From assembly GCA_023415795.1 (NCBI GenBank), contig JAEZJG010000023.1:1-64000 (forward strand): DNA of 64,000 bases, given 5' to 3'. The notes under the pieces were generated by a model, which saw only the letters and a list, made by a program, of their open reading frames with translations, searched no databases and was not told the DNA's origin. Each line of letters starts with the position of its first letter. The first letter of the stretch is position 1. This DNA comes from Bacillota bacterium. Its GTDB lineage: Bacteria; Bacillota; Clostridia; Christensenellales; SZUA-584. Position numbers and translations under genes: made by a program. Of the stretch, positions 26,304 to 33,828 are shown piece after piece.

Positions 26304-27137
26304 ATGAGCGCTGCGCGAAAAAAGCCTGGCCGTACAGGCGCGGGCAGATGGGCTGCCGTCGCATTGGTATTGGCGTCGCTCGTTTTTGCGCTCGTCTGGG
26401 TGTATCCGCTGCTGCAAAGCTACGGGGTGATGAGCCTTTACTCCGCGCAACAGCAAAAGGGCAGCGTGATGCGCCGGTGCGGCATGGATGCGGATATACC
26501 GCTTGTGGGCGGCTGGTATCAGCAGATGCTGGTTTTTAACGCAGAGGGATTTGCGGATTGGTCGGGTATTGAAGCCGATATGTCGGTGCTGTATACCTTC
26601 GGCGGGTTTGATCTCGCGCGGCGAACCTCGGTGCTGTACGATCCCAACAGCGATAAATATTCTGCGTTTTACGGCGCGTATGCGGTGCAGAAAGACGGCG
26701 GTGTCTTTGGCTTTGATGGCAGCGGCGCGCTTGATATGGATGAAGTGACGGCGGCAGTAAAATACGACTACACGCGGCTGGTAATGGCGAATTTTGGCTG
26801 CCCGGAGCCGGTGTTCGAGGCAGAAGATATGTCTATGCGGGAGAACGCTGTGTGCTCGGGCAGCGGCGGTTGGACGCGCATTGACGCGAAGCTGCGTGTC
26901 AACGGCGCGGCGCATACATATAAGGAAGACGCACCCGCCTATCTGCAATACGGCAAGCCGATGCGTACGGATGAGCCGGATTTTGCGGAGATTAATATGG
27001 TGGGGCGGATATACGCGCAGTATTTCCCTTCGTTCGGTTGTACGGTGATGATGTACTGCATCGCGCCCGATATAAAGACGGTGGACGCTTGTGACACGGA
27101 AGCGCTGCAGCAGTCGGTGATCGCGGCGCTACAATAG
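26304..27137 (+). CDS. Unknown membrane-anchored extracellular protein, 277 aa
   Basis: A short basic N-terminus is followed by one hydrophobic helix (about 16-38: AAVALVLASLVFALVWVYPLL) and a ~235-residue external domain with no family I recognise. ATG 26304 has GGGGAGG at good spacing; a longer open frame from 26136 would overlap the mnmA 5' end and is rejected. It is transcribed divergently from mnmA. Its 3' end overlaps the convergent DUF3842 gene by 9 bases. Confidence 0.8.
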   Translation: MSAARKKPGRTGAGRWAAVALVLASLVFALVWVYPLLQSYGVMSLYSAQQQKGSVMRRCGMDADIPLVGGWYQQMLVFNAEGFADWSGIEADMSVLYTFGGFDLARRTSVLYDPNSDKYSAFYGAYAVQKDGGVFGFDGSGALDMDEVTAAVKYDYTRLVMANFGCPEPVFEAEDMSMRENAVCSGSGGWTRIDAKLRVNGAAHTYKEDAPAYLQYGKPMRTDEPDFAEINMVGRIYAQYFPSFGCTVMMYCIAPDIKTVDACDTEALQQSVIAALQ

Positions 27138-27539
27138 ATCGGCCACGGCCTGTGCCGCCAGCTCAATAAGCTCCTTGGCGGGCACGTCAGCTGTGCCGGG
27201 GATGATGAAGTTGCAGCGGGATATGGGGATGAGCACCTTTTTGGCGGCGCTTTCGGCGATAGTGCGCGCAATGCGCGGCGTGATCTCGCCCATCATGCTG
27301 CCCGCTGCGATGATGCCCAGACCACCAACAATGATGTCGGCCTCTTGCACACATGCACACACGGCACGTTCGCCGGTATAGCCCGTCTGTGCGCCGCTCT
27401 TTCGCATAGCGGCGGTTGCGGCGGTATTGACACCCGCTGCGGTCAGGCGGATTCGATTGCCGCACTTCTCTGTCAGTATTTTGACGACAGACGCACCAAG
27501 ACCGCCGCCCTGCGCGTCCACCACCACCACGTGCAGCAT
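27129..27539 (-). CDS. DUF3842 family protein
   Basis: This 136-aa protein is the DUF3842 type: VVVVDAQGGGLGASVVKIL near the start, DIIVGGLGIIAAGSMMGEITP, and a conserved ISRCNFIIPGT towards the end. The glycine-rich start resembles a nucleotide-binding loop. The function is unknown, and the family is common in Clostridia. It is convergent and overlapping with the preceding gene. Confidence 0.85.
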   Translation of the reverse strand: MLHVVVVDAQGGGLGASVVKILTEKCGNRIRLTAAGVNTAATAAMRKSGAQTGYTGERAVCACVQEADIIVGGLGIIAAGSMMGEITPRIARTIAESAAKKVLIPISRCNFIIPGTADVPAKELIELAAQAVADLL

Positions 27540-27710
27540 ATCGATTCCCTCCGCTCATCGTTCATTTGAATAAGATTTGGAAAGATGGTATCATGCGTCA
27601 CGGACGTTACGCAAGCCGGTTTGGCATGCCGTTCAATTATTTCGTGCTCAATCATATTTTTTTCTTTAAAAGGGTGGTAAGATAATATATAATACGCTAT
27701 TGAGGGATAG

Positions 27711-27726
27711 ATTGAAAATTTTCAAT
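27711..27726. promoter_or_regulatory. Perfect 16-bp palindrome upstream of fba
   Basis: ATTGAAAATTTTCAAT ends 13 bases before the AGGAGG site of the aldolase gene. Its position in the 5' leader suits an operator or roadblock site. No known consensus is matched with certainty. Confidence 0.45.
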
Positions 27727-27751
27727 TTGATTTAAATAAGGAGGAAATACA

Positions 27752-28681
27752 ATGCCATTAGTAACCACTACAGAGATGTTTAAGAAGGCGTACGAAGGCG
27801 GCTATGCCATCGGCGCGTTCAACGTGAACAACATGGAGATCGTTCAGGGTATCACCGAGGCAGCCAAGGAGTTGAACGCTCCGCTGATCCTTCAGGTGTC
27901 CAAGGGCGCGCGTGCCTACGCGAACCCGATCTACCTGCGCAAGCTGGTAGAAGCGGCTCTGGAAGACACCGGTTTGCCTATCTGCCTGCATCTTGACCAT
28001 GGCGACACGTTCGAGACCTGCAAGGATTGCATCGACGGCGGCTTCACCTCCGTCATGATCGATGGCTCGCATCACTCGTTCGAGGATAACATCGCGCTGA
28101 CCAAGAAGGTTGTTGAGTACGCACATGACCGCGGTGTGGTTGTGGAAGCGGAGCTCGGCCGTTTGGCAGGCGTTGAAGATGACGTCAATGTGTCGGCTGA
28201 GGATTCGTCCTACACCCATCCGGGCGAAGTGGAAGAGTTCGTCAGCAAGACGGGCGTGGATTCTCTGGCGATCGCCATCGGGACAAGCCACGGCGCGTTC
28301 AAGTTCAAGGGCGAAGCCAAGCTGCGTTTCGACATTCTCGAAGAGATCGAGAAGATGATACCGGGATTCCCGATCGTGCTGCACGGTGCATCCTCCGTTA
28401 TTCCGGAATACGTTGAGATGATCAATCAGTATGGCGGCAGCATGCCCGGCGCACAGGGTGTTCCGGAACACATGCTTCGTCAGGCAGCCAAGAGCGCGGT
28501 CTGCAAGATCAACATCGACTCCGACCTGCGTTTGGCGATGACGGGCACACTGCGCAAATATTTTGCGGAGAATCCGTCTCACTTCGACCCCCGGCAGTAC
28601 CTTAAGCCGGCCCGCTCTGCCATCAAAGAGATGGTCAGACACAAGATTGAAGTGGTGCTGGGCTGCGCAGGCAAAGCGTGA
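27752..28681 (+). CDS. fba: Class II fructose-1,6-bisphosphate aldolase
   Basis: This 309-aa zinc aldolase has HLDHGDTFETC (zinc His and catalytic Asp), SHHSFEDN, the zinc Glu and His in VEAELGRLAG and VLHGASS, and the phosphate-binding GTSHGAFKF. It cleaves fructose-1,6-bisphosphate to triose phosphates in glycolysis. AGGAGG precedes the ATG. It is monocistronic, ending at a strong terminator. Confidence 0.97.
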   Translation: MPLVTTTEMFKKAYEGGYAIGAFNVNNMEIVQGITEAAKELNAPLILQVSKGARAYANPIYLRKLVEAALEDTGLPICLHLDHGDTFETCKDCIDGGFTSVMIDGSHHSFEDNIALTKKVVEYAHDRGVVVEAELGRLAGVEDDVNVSAEDSSYTHPGEVEEFVSKTGVDSLAIAIGTSHGAFKFKGEAKLRFDILEEIEKMIPGFPIVLHGASSVIPEYVEMINQYGGSMPGAQGVPEHMLRQAAKSAVCKINIDSDLRLAMTGTLRKYFAENPSHFDPRQYLKPARSAIKEMVRHKIEVVLGCAGKA

Positions 28682-28700
28682 TATCGGTATAACCACAATG

Positions 28701-28732
28701 ATCCGGCGTTTGGAAACGAACGCCGGATTTTT
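28701..28732 (+). terminator. Terminator of fba
   Basis: A perfect 10-bp stem, ATCCGGCGTT/AACGCCGGAT, with an 8-base loop and T-run, lies 20 bases after the stop. Confidence 0.92.
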
Positions 28733-28845
28733 CATATCTTCATGATATAAGCATGCTGTTTGGCAGGAGGATCTGCCCGTCATAGAGGCGCCGCCTGCCG
28801 CATAGTATTGATATATACCATGCGGCTTTAAGGGGGCGACATTGA

Positions 28846-29121
28846 ATGGGGCTGGGCATAGACTTCCAGACGGTGCTGTTTTTCGCACTCGGCCTCATAT
28901 TTCTGTACTTTACCGGGTGGCTTCTGCTCGCCCCCTTAAGGTTTATTATGAAGCTGCTGGCGAGCGGGCTGCTGGGCGGATTAATGCTGGCGGCTATCAA
29001 CTTAGCTGGCGGCATTTTTTCTGTCACAATTGCGATAAATCCGTTAAGTGCCGTGATCGCGGGATATTTTGGACTGCCCGGAATCATATTGCTGCTGCTG
29101 CTCAAGTTGATACTGACATAA
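28846..29121 (+). CDS. bofA: Pro-sigmaK processing inhibitor BofA family protein
   Basis: This 91-aa, very hydrophobic protein has two or three membrane segments and the BofA C-terminal pattern INPLSAVIAGYFGLPGIILL. In Bacillus, BofA holds the SpoIVFB protease inactive in the mother-cell membranes around the forespore until signalled. Its presence supports an endospore-forming lineage. AAGGGGG lies ten bases before the ATG. Confidence 0.88.
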   Translation: MGLGIDFQTVLFFALGLIFLYFTGWLLLAPLRFIMKLLASGLLGGLMLAAINLAGGIFSVTIAINPLSAVIAGYFGLPGIILLLLLKLILT

Positions 29122-29141
29122 CCTTAAATGAACACAATAAA

Positions 29142-29160
29142 AGCTCCGACGAACGGAGCT
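29142..29160. terminator. Hairpin between bofA and the feo remnant operon
   Basis: AGCTCCG-acgaa-CGGAGCT. On the minus strand it is followed by TTTTAT, so it best serves the minus-strand iron genes. It lies 20 bases past bofA as well. Confidence 0.7.
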
Positions 29161-29197
29161 CTTACTGTTTGGATGTATACATATGACAGTGAGAAGC

Positions 29198-29365
29198 TTA
29201 ATTGTTACTGGTGTTTGTCTCATCCGCAGATGCACAGGAGGACGCATGGGCACAGCCGCTGCATCCGGCGCACTGAGAGCCGCCCTTTTGCTTGCGGCGA
29301 ACCAAACGATAAGTCACCAAAGCCAGAGCCGCAAGGACAACAGCCAGTATTATAAAGTCTACCAT
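29198..29365 (-). CDS. FeoB-associated Cys-rich membrane protein
   Basis: This 55-aa protein has an N-terminal membrane helix (VDFIILAVVLAALALVTYRL), a basic turn (VRRKQKGG) and a cysteine cluster CAGCSGCAHASSC. This is the small protein usually encoded after feoB. AGAGGTG lies upstream of the ATG. Here it follows feoA directly and no feoB gene lies in between. Confidence 0.88.
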   Translation of the reverse strand: MVDFIILAVVLAALALVTYRLVRRKQKGGSQCAGCSGCAHASSCASADETNTSNN

Positions 29366-29382
29366 GGACAATCACCTCTTGA

Positions 29383-29396
29383 TTAGCATAAGCTAA
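29383..29396. promoter_or_regulatory. TTAGC-N4-GCTAA inverted repeat before the Cys-rich peptide gene
   Basis: A short palindrome shares the half-site TTAG with the one at 29692-29707 before feoA. It is possibly a metal-regulator (DtxR-type) box. Confidence 0.35.
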
Positions 29397-29449
29397 CTTT
29401 TTACGTTAAATATAAGGATGCTTTATGGCATCCAAGTCGTAAACTTATC

Positions 29450-29659
29450 TCAGACAGCGATGCGGTTGGCCAGAGTTTTATCCAACGCGACACGAGTGTC
29501 CTTCACATTGACAATCAGGTTGCCGGCAACGCGCGATACGATGGAGATCTGCTCGCCTTCCACGAAACCCAACCGATTCAAAAAACGAATGGTTTCGTCC
29601 TTGCCAGATATCTTCTTGATATTAACCTGTTCACCCTCATTGACCAAAGTCAGCGGCAT
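29450..29659 (-). CDS. feoA: FeoA-family small SH3-like protein
   Basis: This 69-aa FeoA protein has the motif FLNRLGFVEGEQISIVSRVAGNLIVNV. FeoA helps the Fe(II) transporter FeoB. GGAGG lies upstream of the ATG. The intact gene without adjacent feoB suggests either that feoB sits elsewhere or that the operon has lost it. Inverted repeats with TTAG half-sites lie in the leader. Confidence 0.93.
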   Translation of the reverse strand: MPLTLVNEGEQVNIKKISGKDETIRFLNRLGFVEGEQISIVSRVAGNLIVNVKDTRVALDKTLANRIAV

Positions 29660-29691
29660 TTGTGTTTCCTCCCGGAATCAGCTACATTGAT

Positions 29692-29707
29692 GTTAGCCAT
29701 TTCTAAC
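29692..29707. promoter_or_regulatory. GTTAG-N6-CTAAC inverted repeat upstream of feoA
   Basis: It sits 33 bases upstream of the feoA start. A further GCTAAC occurs about 20 bases away. The TTAG/CTAA core resembles DtxR/IdeR-type iron boxes, but no full consensus is present. Confidence 0.4.
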
Positions 29708-29902
29708 TAAACAAAGTTTATCACGGCTAACTATCTGTGTCAACCTCTTTTTTCATTTGCACAAGACATTGATATCTGTTAATATAGTAAGGATGCATGC
29801 GCATCAACTGTTAGATAGGATGCATGTGTGTCAATTATTTTGCTTGCTTTTTAAAATACAGCGTGTTAAAATACCCCTGCTGTAGATATATTGGAGGTTG
29901 AA

Positions 29903-30268
29903 ATGGCCACTTTAGTGCTTGTCATCGACATTGTCCTTTGTCTGTTCTCATTGTTTATGATCGCTGTTGTGTTGCTTCAGTCGGGCAAAAGTGCCGGGCT
30001 GTCGGGCGACATCGGCGGTGCTGCTGAGTCTTTCTTGGGAAAGAGCAAGGCGAAAACATATGAGGGAACGCTGAAGAAACTCACGAAAGTCGCGGCTGTG
30101 GGCATCATGGTGCTCGCGATTGCGCTGGTGCTTATCCAGGTGTACGTACTGCCCAATGTTCCCGCTCAAACGCCGGCTTCGCCGACGGCTGCGGTGACCG
30201 AAACGGCAGCGCCGGAAGCCACCGAGGGAGCTGCGATATCGCCTGAGGTTTCTCCTGAAGCTGAATAG
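29903..30268 (+). CDS. secG: SecG, preprotein translocase subunit
   Basis: This 121-aa protein has two membrane helices separated by the SecG signature VVLLQSGKSAGLSGDIGG. Core length is about 78 residues. The C-terminus adds a Pro/Ala/Thr/Glu-rich tail of about 40 residues (PTAAVTETAAPEATEG), unusual for SecG. GGAGG and ATG 29903 define the start. It is the first gene of the conserved secG-rnr-smpB-ssrA series. Confidence 0.93.
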   Translation: MATLVLVIDIVLCLFSLFMIAVVLLQSGKSAGLSGDIGGAAESFLGKSKAKTYEGTLKKLTKVAAVGIMVLAIALVLIQVYVLPNVPAQTPASPTAAVTETAAPEATEGAAISPEVSPEAE

Positions 30269-30315
30269 ACTGACAGGACTCAAACAGAGTGACCTTAACA
30301 GGGAGCAAGCTGTTG

Positions 30316-30350
30316 ACGCCTTTCCGAATCTACGGGAAGGCGTTTTTGGT
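30316..30350 (+). terminator. Terminator between secG and rnr
   Basis: ACGCCTTTCCG and CGGGAAGGCGT pair almost fully over a 6-base loop, then TTTTT. It could be leaky, since rnr follows in the same direction 100 bases later. Confidence 0.85.
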
Positions 30351-30451
30351 TTTCGTGATTTGGTGATCACAGATAAAAAAGTAAGCGCTGTAAGGAAACA
30401 TGCGCTATTGCATAACATAATGTTATTGATGAATATGAAGAGGAGAAGGAT

Positions 30452-32527
30452 TTGGATTTAGGAGAATGGATCATCAACGAGCTGGGCTCGCATGATAAAA
30501 AGATGGATTTTGACGCGCTGCTGAATGCGCTGGAACCACAGGAAAGCCCGGCTTTGGTGCGTGAGGCCGTGCAGCAGTTGATTGCGCAGGGCAAGGTGCT
30601 CAGTTCAAAGAAGGGCAAGCTGTTTCTGCCGGGACGGTTTGGCTTATATACCGGAAGGTTGGATGTAAAGCGTTCCGGCTTTGCATTTCTGCTGAGCGAC
30701 GGCGGCGATATTTTCATATCCGCTGACAGCAAGAACGGCGCGATGCACGGCGATTTGGTGGTGGTACGCCAGCTTTCCGAGGCAGAGACGGACCGCCGCC
30801 GAGAGGGTGAGGTCACGCAGATACTGGAGGAGAAGCAAACGCGGCTGGTGGGCACGTTGATGGGACGCTATGTGCGCCCTGATGATGAACGACTGGACGA
30901 GGTGCGCGTGTCCAAGAAGGGTGTGGACGGCGCAAAGGATGGCGTCAAGGTGGTCGTGGATATCAAAAAACGTGCAACAAATGGTGAAAGCGCCGAAGGT
31001 CGTATCGTGGAGGTGTTAGGCAAGGCGGGGCTGGCACAGGTGGAGCTAAAGAGCCTGATCCGTCAGTTTGAGCTGCCGGAGGACTTCCCGGAGGAGGTTA
31101 AGGCGGAGGCTCAGCGGGCAGCATCTGGGCGCATTACGGCGCAGGGGCGTGAGGACTGGCGCGGACGCATTGTGTTTACCATCGACGGTGCTGACGCTAA
31201 GGATCTGGACGACGCTGTTTCAATTGCGCGGCTGGATAATGGCTGGGAGCTGGGTGTGCACATCGCGGATGTGGCGCACTATGTGACGGAGGGCAGCAAG
31301 CTGGATGCGGAAGCTCTCAAGCGCGGCACCTCTGTGTATCTGGCGGACACGGTAATACCCATGCTGCCCAAGGAACTGTCCAACGGCGTCTGCTCACTGT
31401 CGGAAGGTACGGATAAGCTGACGCTTTCCTGCATTATGACGCTGGATGAACGTGGTCATATCGTGGATTCACGGCAGGCGCAAAGCATCATCCGCTCCAA
31501 ACATCGCATGACGTATTCGGATGTGAATGCGATCTTCAAGGGCGACGAAGCGCTGCGTGAGAGGTATGCGGACATTGTGAACGATTTGCTAATGATGCGC
31601 GAGCTGGCTCTTATACTGCGTCAGCAGCGCGAGGAGAAGGGCAGCATCGACTTTGACCTTGAGGAATCAGCATTTCAGTATGACGACAGGGGACAGGTAG
31701 TCGGTGTGGGGCCGCGTGACAGAGGTGAAGCTGAGCGGCTGATCGAGGAGTTTATGCTGGCGGCTAACAAGACGGTAGCAGAAACGTATTACTGGCGGCA
31801 GCTGCCCTTTGTATACCGTGTCCATGAGCAGCCGGCGGATGAGAAGATGGATATATTCCTCGCTTTCTATTCCAACTTCGGCAAGGTGAAGGGAAAGATG
31901 GCAACCGTACATCCCAAGGCGCTGCAAACGATACTCAGTGATGTCAAGGGAACGCCGCATGAGAATATCGTGAATCAGATACTGCTGCGTTCTCTGAAGA
32001 AAGCAGAGTACAGTCCTGATTGCAAGGGGCATTTTGGACTGAGCTTTCAGTATTACTGCCACTTCACATCGCCGATACGTCGCTATCCTGATTTGGCGGT
32101 GCACCGTGTGGTGAAGAGCGATCTGACGGGGCGGTTGACGAAGAAAGCGGTCGAACATCTGGAGGCGCGTGTGGGCGATATATCACGTCAGTCCAGCATC
32201 AGAGAGCGCGTGGCGATGGAAGCGGAACGTGCGGCGGACGATATGAAGAAAGCTGAATTCATGTACGGCAAGGAGGGGCAGGAGTTCGACGGCATAGTGA
32301 GCGGCGTATCGCGCAACGTGTTCTTCGTTCAGCTTGACAACACTGTTGAGGGTGTGATACCATTATCGTCCTTACAGGACGACTACTATGTTTACAACGA
32401 GAAGATGTTTTGCGTTGTGGGAGAGCGTACGCGCCGCCGCATCAGCTTGGGCGATACCATGCGTGTGCGTCTGGTAAGCGTCAGCGTATATCCGCCGCGG
32501 ATAGAGTTTGAGCCGCTGCGTGGATAG
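30452..32527 (+). CDS. rnr: Ribonuclease R
   Basis: This 691-aa 3'-5' exoribonuclease has an N-terminal winged-helix-like part, a cold-shock domain (LYTGRLDVKRSGFAFL), the RNB catalytic centre DGADAKDLDDAVSIA with metal-binding Asp residues, and a C-terminal S1 domain (GQEFDGIVSGVSRNVFFVQL). It is a little shorter than the Bacillus enzyme. RNase R degrades structured and defective mRNAs and works with SmpB-tmRNA, encoded just downstream. Start is TTG with GAGGAGAAGG upstream. Confidence 0.95.
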   Translation: MDLGEWIINELGSHDKKMDFDALLNALEPQESPALVREAVQQLIAQGKVLSSKKGKLFLPGRFGLYTGRLDVKRSGFAFLLSDGGDIFISADSKNGAMHGDLVVVRQLSEAETDRRREGEVTQILEEKQTRLVGTLMGRYVRPDDERLDEVRVSKKGVDGAKDGVKVVVDIKKRATNGESAEGRIVEVLGKAGLAQVELKSLIRQFELPEDFPEEVKAEAQRAASGRITAQGREDWRGRIVFTIDGADAKDLDDAVSIARLDNGWELGVHIADVAHYVTEGSKLDAEALKRGTSVYLADTVIPMLPKELSNGVCSLSEGTDKLTLSCIMTLDERGHIVDSRQAQSIIRSKHRMTYSDVNAIFKGDEALRERYADIVNDLLMMRELALILRQQREEKGSIDFDLEESAFQYDDRGQVVGVGPRDRGEAERLIEEFMLAANKTVAETYYWRQLPFVYRVHEQPADEKMDIFLAFYSNFGKVKGKMATVHPKALQTILSDVKGTPHENIVNQILLRSLKKAEYSPDCKGHFGLSFQYYCHFTSPIRRYPDLAVHRVVKSDLTGRLTKKAVEHLEARVGDISRQSSIRERVAMEAERAADDMKKAEFMYGKEGQEFDGIVSGVSRNVFFVQLDNTVEGVIPLSSLQDDYYVYNEKMFCVVGERTRRRISLGDTMRVRLVSVSVYPPRIEFEPLRG

Positions 32528-32579
32528 TGCTGCATGAGGGTGAGCCAAATTTGCTTTGGCAAGATGAGGGGTTGATTTT

Positions 32580-33038
32580 GTGAGTGATGGCATTAAGGTG
32601 CTGATCAAAAACAAGAAGGCGTATCATGAGTTTTTCATCGATGAAACGGTGGAAGCGGGCATCGCGCTGGTGGGCAGCGAGGTAAAGTCGATACGCGGCG
32701 GCAAGGCGAACGTAAAAGAAGCGTTTGTACGTATCATTAATAATGAAGCGTTTATTGTGGGTATGCATGTGAGCCCGTACGAGAAGGGCAGCATCTTCAA
32801 TCAAGATCCGCTTCGTCAGCGGAAGCTGCTGCTGCACAAGCGCGAGATCGTAAAGCTTTACAGTTTAGCCGCACAGAAGGGCTTGACGCTGGTGCCGCTT
32901 GCGGTATACTTAAAGCAGGGAAAAGTGAAAATAGAGATTGGCGTGGCGCGCGGTAAAAAGCTTTATGACAAGCGGCAGAGCATTGCCGAACGCGATGCCC
33001 AGCGAGCCAAGGAGATTGCCACAAAGATGGCACGATAA
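32580..33038 (+). CDS. smpB: SsrA-binding protein SmpB
   Basis: This 152-aa protein brings tmRNA to stalled ribosomes. LVGSEVKSIRGGKANVKEAF, HVSPYEKGS and the basic C-terminal tail (KKLYDKRQSIAERDA) are diagnostic. GTG start, with GAGGGG upstream. It lies directly before its RNA partner. Confidence 0.97.
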   Translation: MSDGIKVLIKNKKAYHEFFIDETVEAGIALVGSEVKSIRGGKANVKEAFVRIINNEAFIVGMHVSPYEKGSIFNQDPLRQRKLLLHKREIVKLYSLAAQKGLTLVPLAVYLKQGKVKIEIGVARGKKLYDKRQSIAERDAQRAKEIATKMAR

Positions 33039-33062
33039 TAATTATGTTTTGGCAACTGACGT

Positions 33063-33426
33063 GGGGGCGTGTTTGGCTTTCGACGGGGGTTGGCCAAGGT
33101 CGGATAAGCGGGTCGCAGTCCCGGAATGCTGCGTTAAAAAGCCGGAACCTAAATTTAGTTGCAGACAAAACTGAACTAGCTTACGCTGCCTAAGGCAGTG
33201 TAGTGCCCTGCCGGTGGCACCCTAATCGCCGGGGCCAGGGTATCATTAACTAGGGGAACCTCCCATGCAAAGCTTTGAGCACGGGAGAGCATTATGAAGC
33301 TACCGCAAGTATGCCCCTGAGCGCGGGGGTGTACGGAGGGAAACGGTTTAAATACACGTTCTGCACCCGGAGAAAGTCTGTCCGTGGAACCTTCGGACAG
33401 GGGTTCGACTCCCCTCGCCTCCACCA
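33063..33426 (+). ncRNA. ssrA: Transfer-messenger RNA (tmRNA)
   Basis: The 5' GGGGGCG pairs with CGCCTCC near the 3' end, followed by ACCA. The T-arm is GGACAGGGGTTCGACTCCCC. The tag reading frame starts at GCA 33161 and stops at TAA 33191-33193. It encodes ADKTELAYAA, with a standard A-A end for ClpXP. Length is 364 nt. The 3' end is a frequent integration site, and an AT-rich segment follows. Confidence 0.96.
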
Positions 33427-33432
33427 AAATGT

Positions 33433-33461
33433 AAATAACCACCATATATGGTGGTTATTTT
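33433..33461 (+). terminator. Terminator of tmRNA
   Basis: A perfect 13-bp stem, AAATAACCACCAT/ATGGTGGTTATTT, begins six bases after the CCA end. Confidence 0.92.
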
Positions 33462-33828
33462 ATGCTTATAAGACTATATATGGAGATATTGCAATATCTT
33501 CAGAAAGCATAAAGATGCAAGATGGATAAGCAAAAACAGAATAAAAACATTAAACGCCTAAAGTGGAACCAGAATTGTTCGATAAAATATATGAAATAGT
33601 GTTTAGGGATTTGTTTATCAATTTTTAATGAAGCCCAAAAAAATGCTAAAAGAATAGACGAATTGATTATTGAGAGAGATAGTTTATTAAATGACGTAGC
33701 AGATTTTAGAAAGTAAACAAACTTACCTTAATTAATTTGATCTCAACAAAGAGTACTTATACGTTAAAATTGTGTTCTATTCAAACCTAGACAAAAATAA
33801 ATAAAGCAAAAAGATTGGGGAGAAAACT
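33462..33828 (+). other. AT-rich gene-poor stretch with decayed coding traces
   Basis: No intact gene. Two out-of-frame pieces remain: VEPELFDKIYEIVFRDLF (about 33561-33615) and NEAQKNAKRIDELIIERDSL (about 33630-33690, stop near 33714). They look like one coiled-coil protein broken by a frameshift, possibly a recombinase tail, but I cannot assign it. This supports decay of an element inserted next to ssrA. Confidence 0.5.

Noticed and set aside
27758..28888. 376-aa open frame on the minus strand
   Set aside because: Shadow of fba; crosses the fba terminator.
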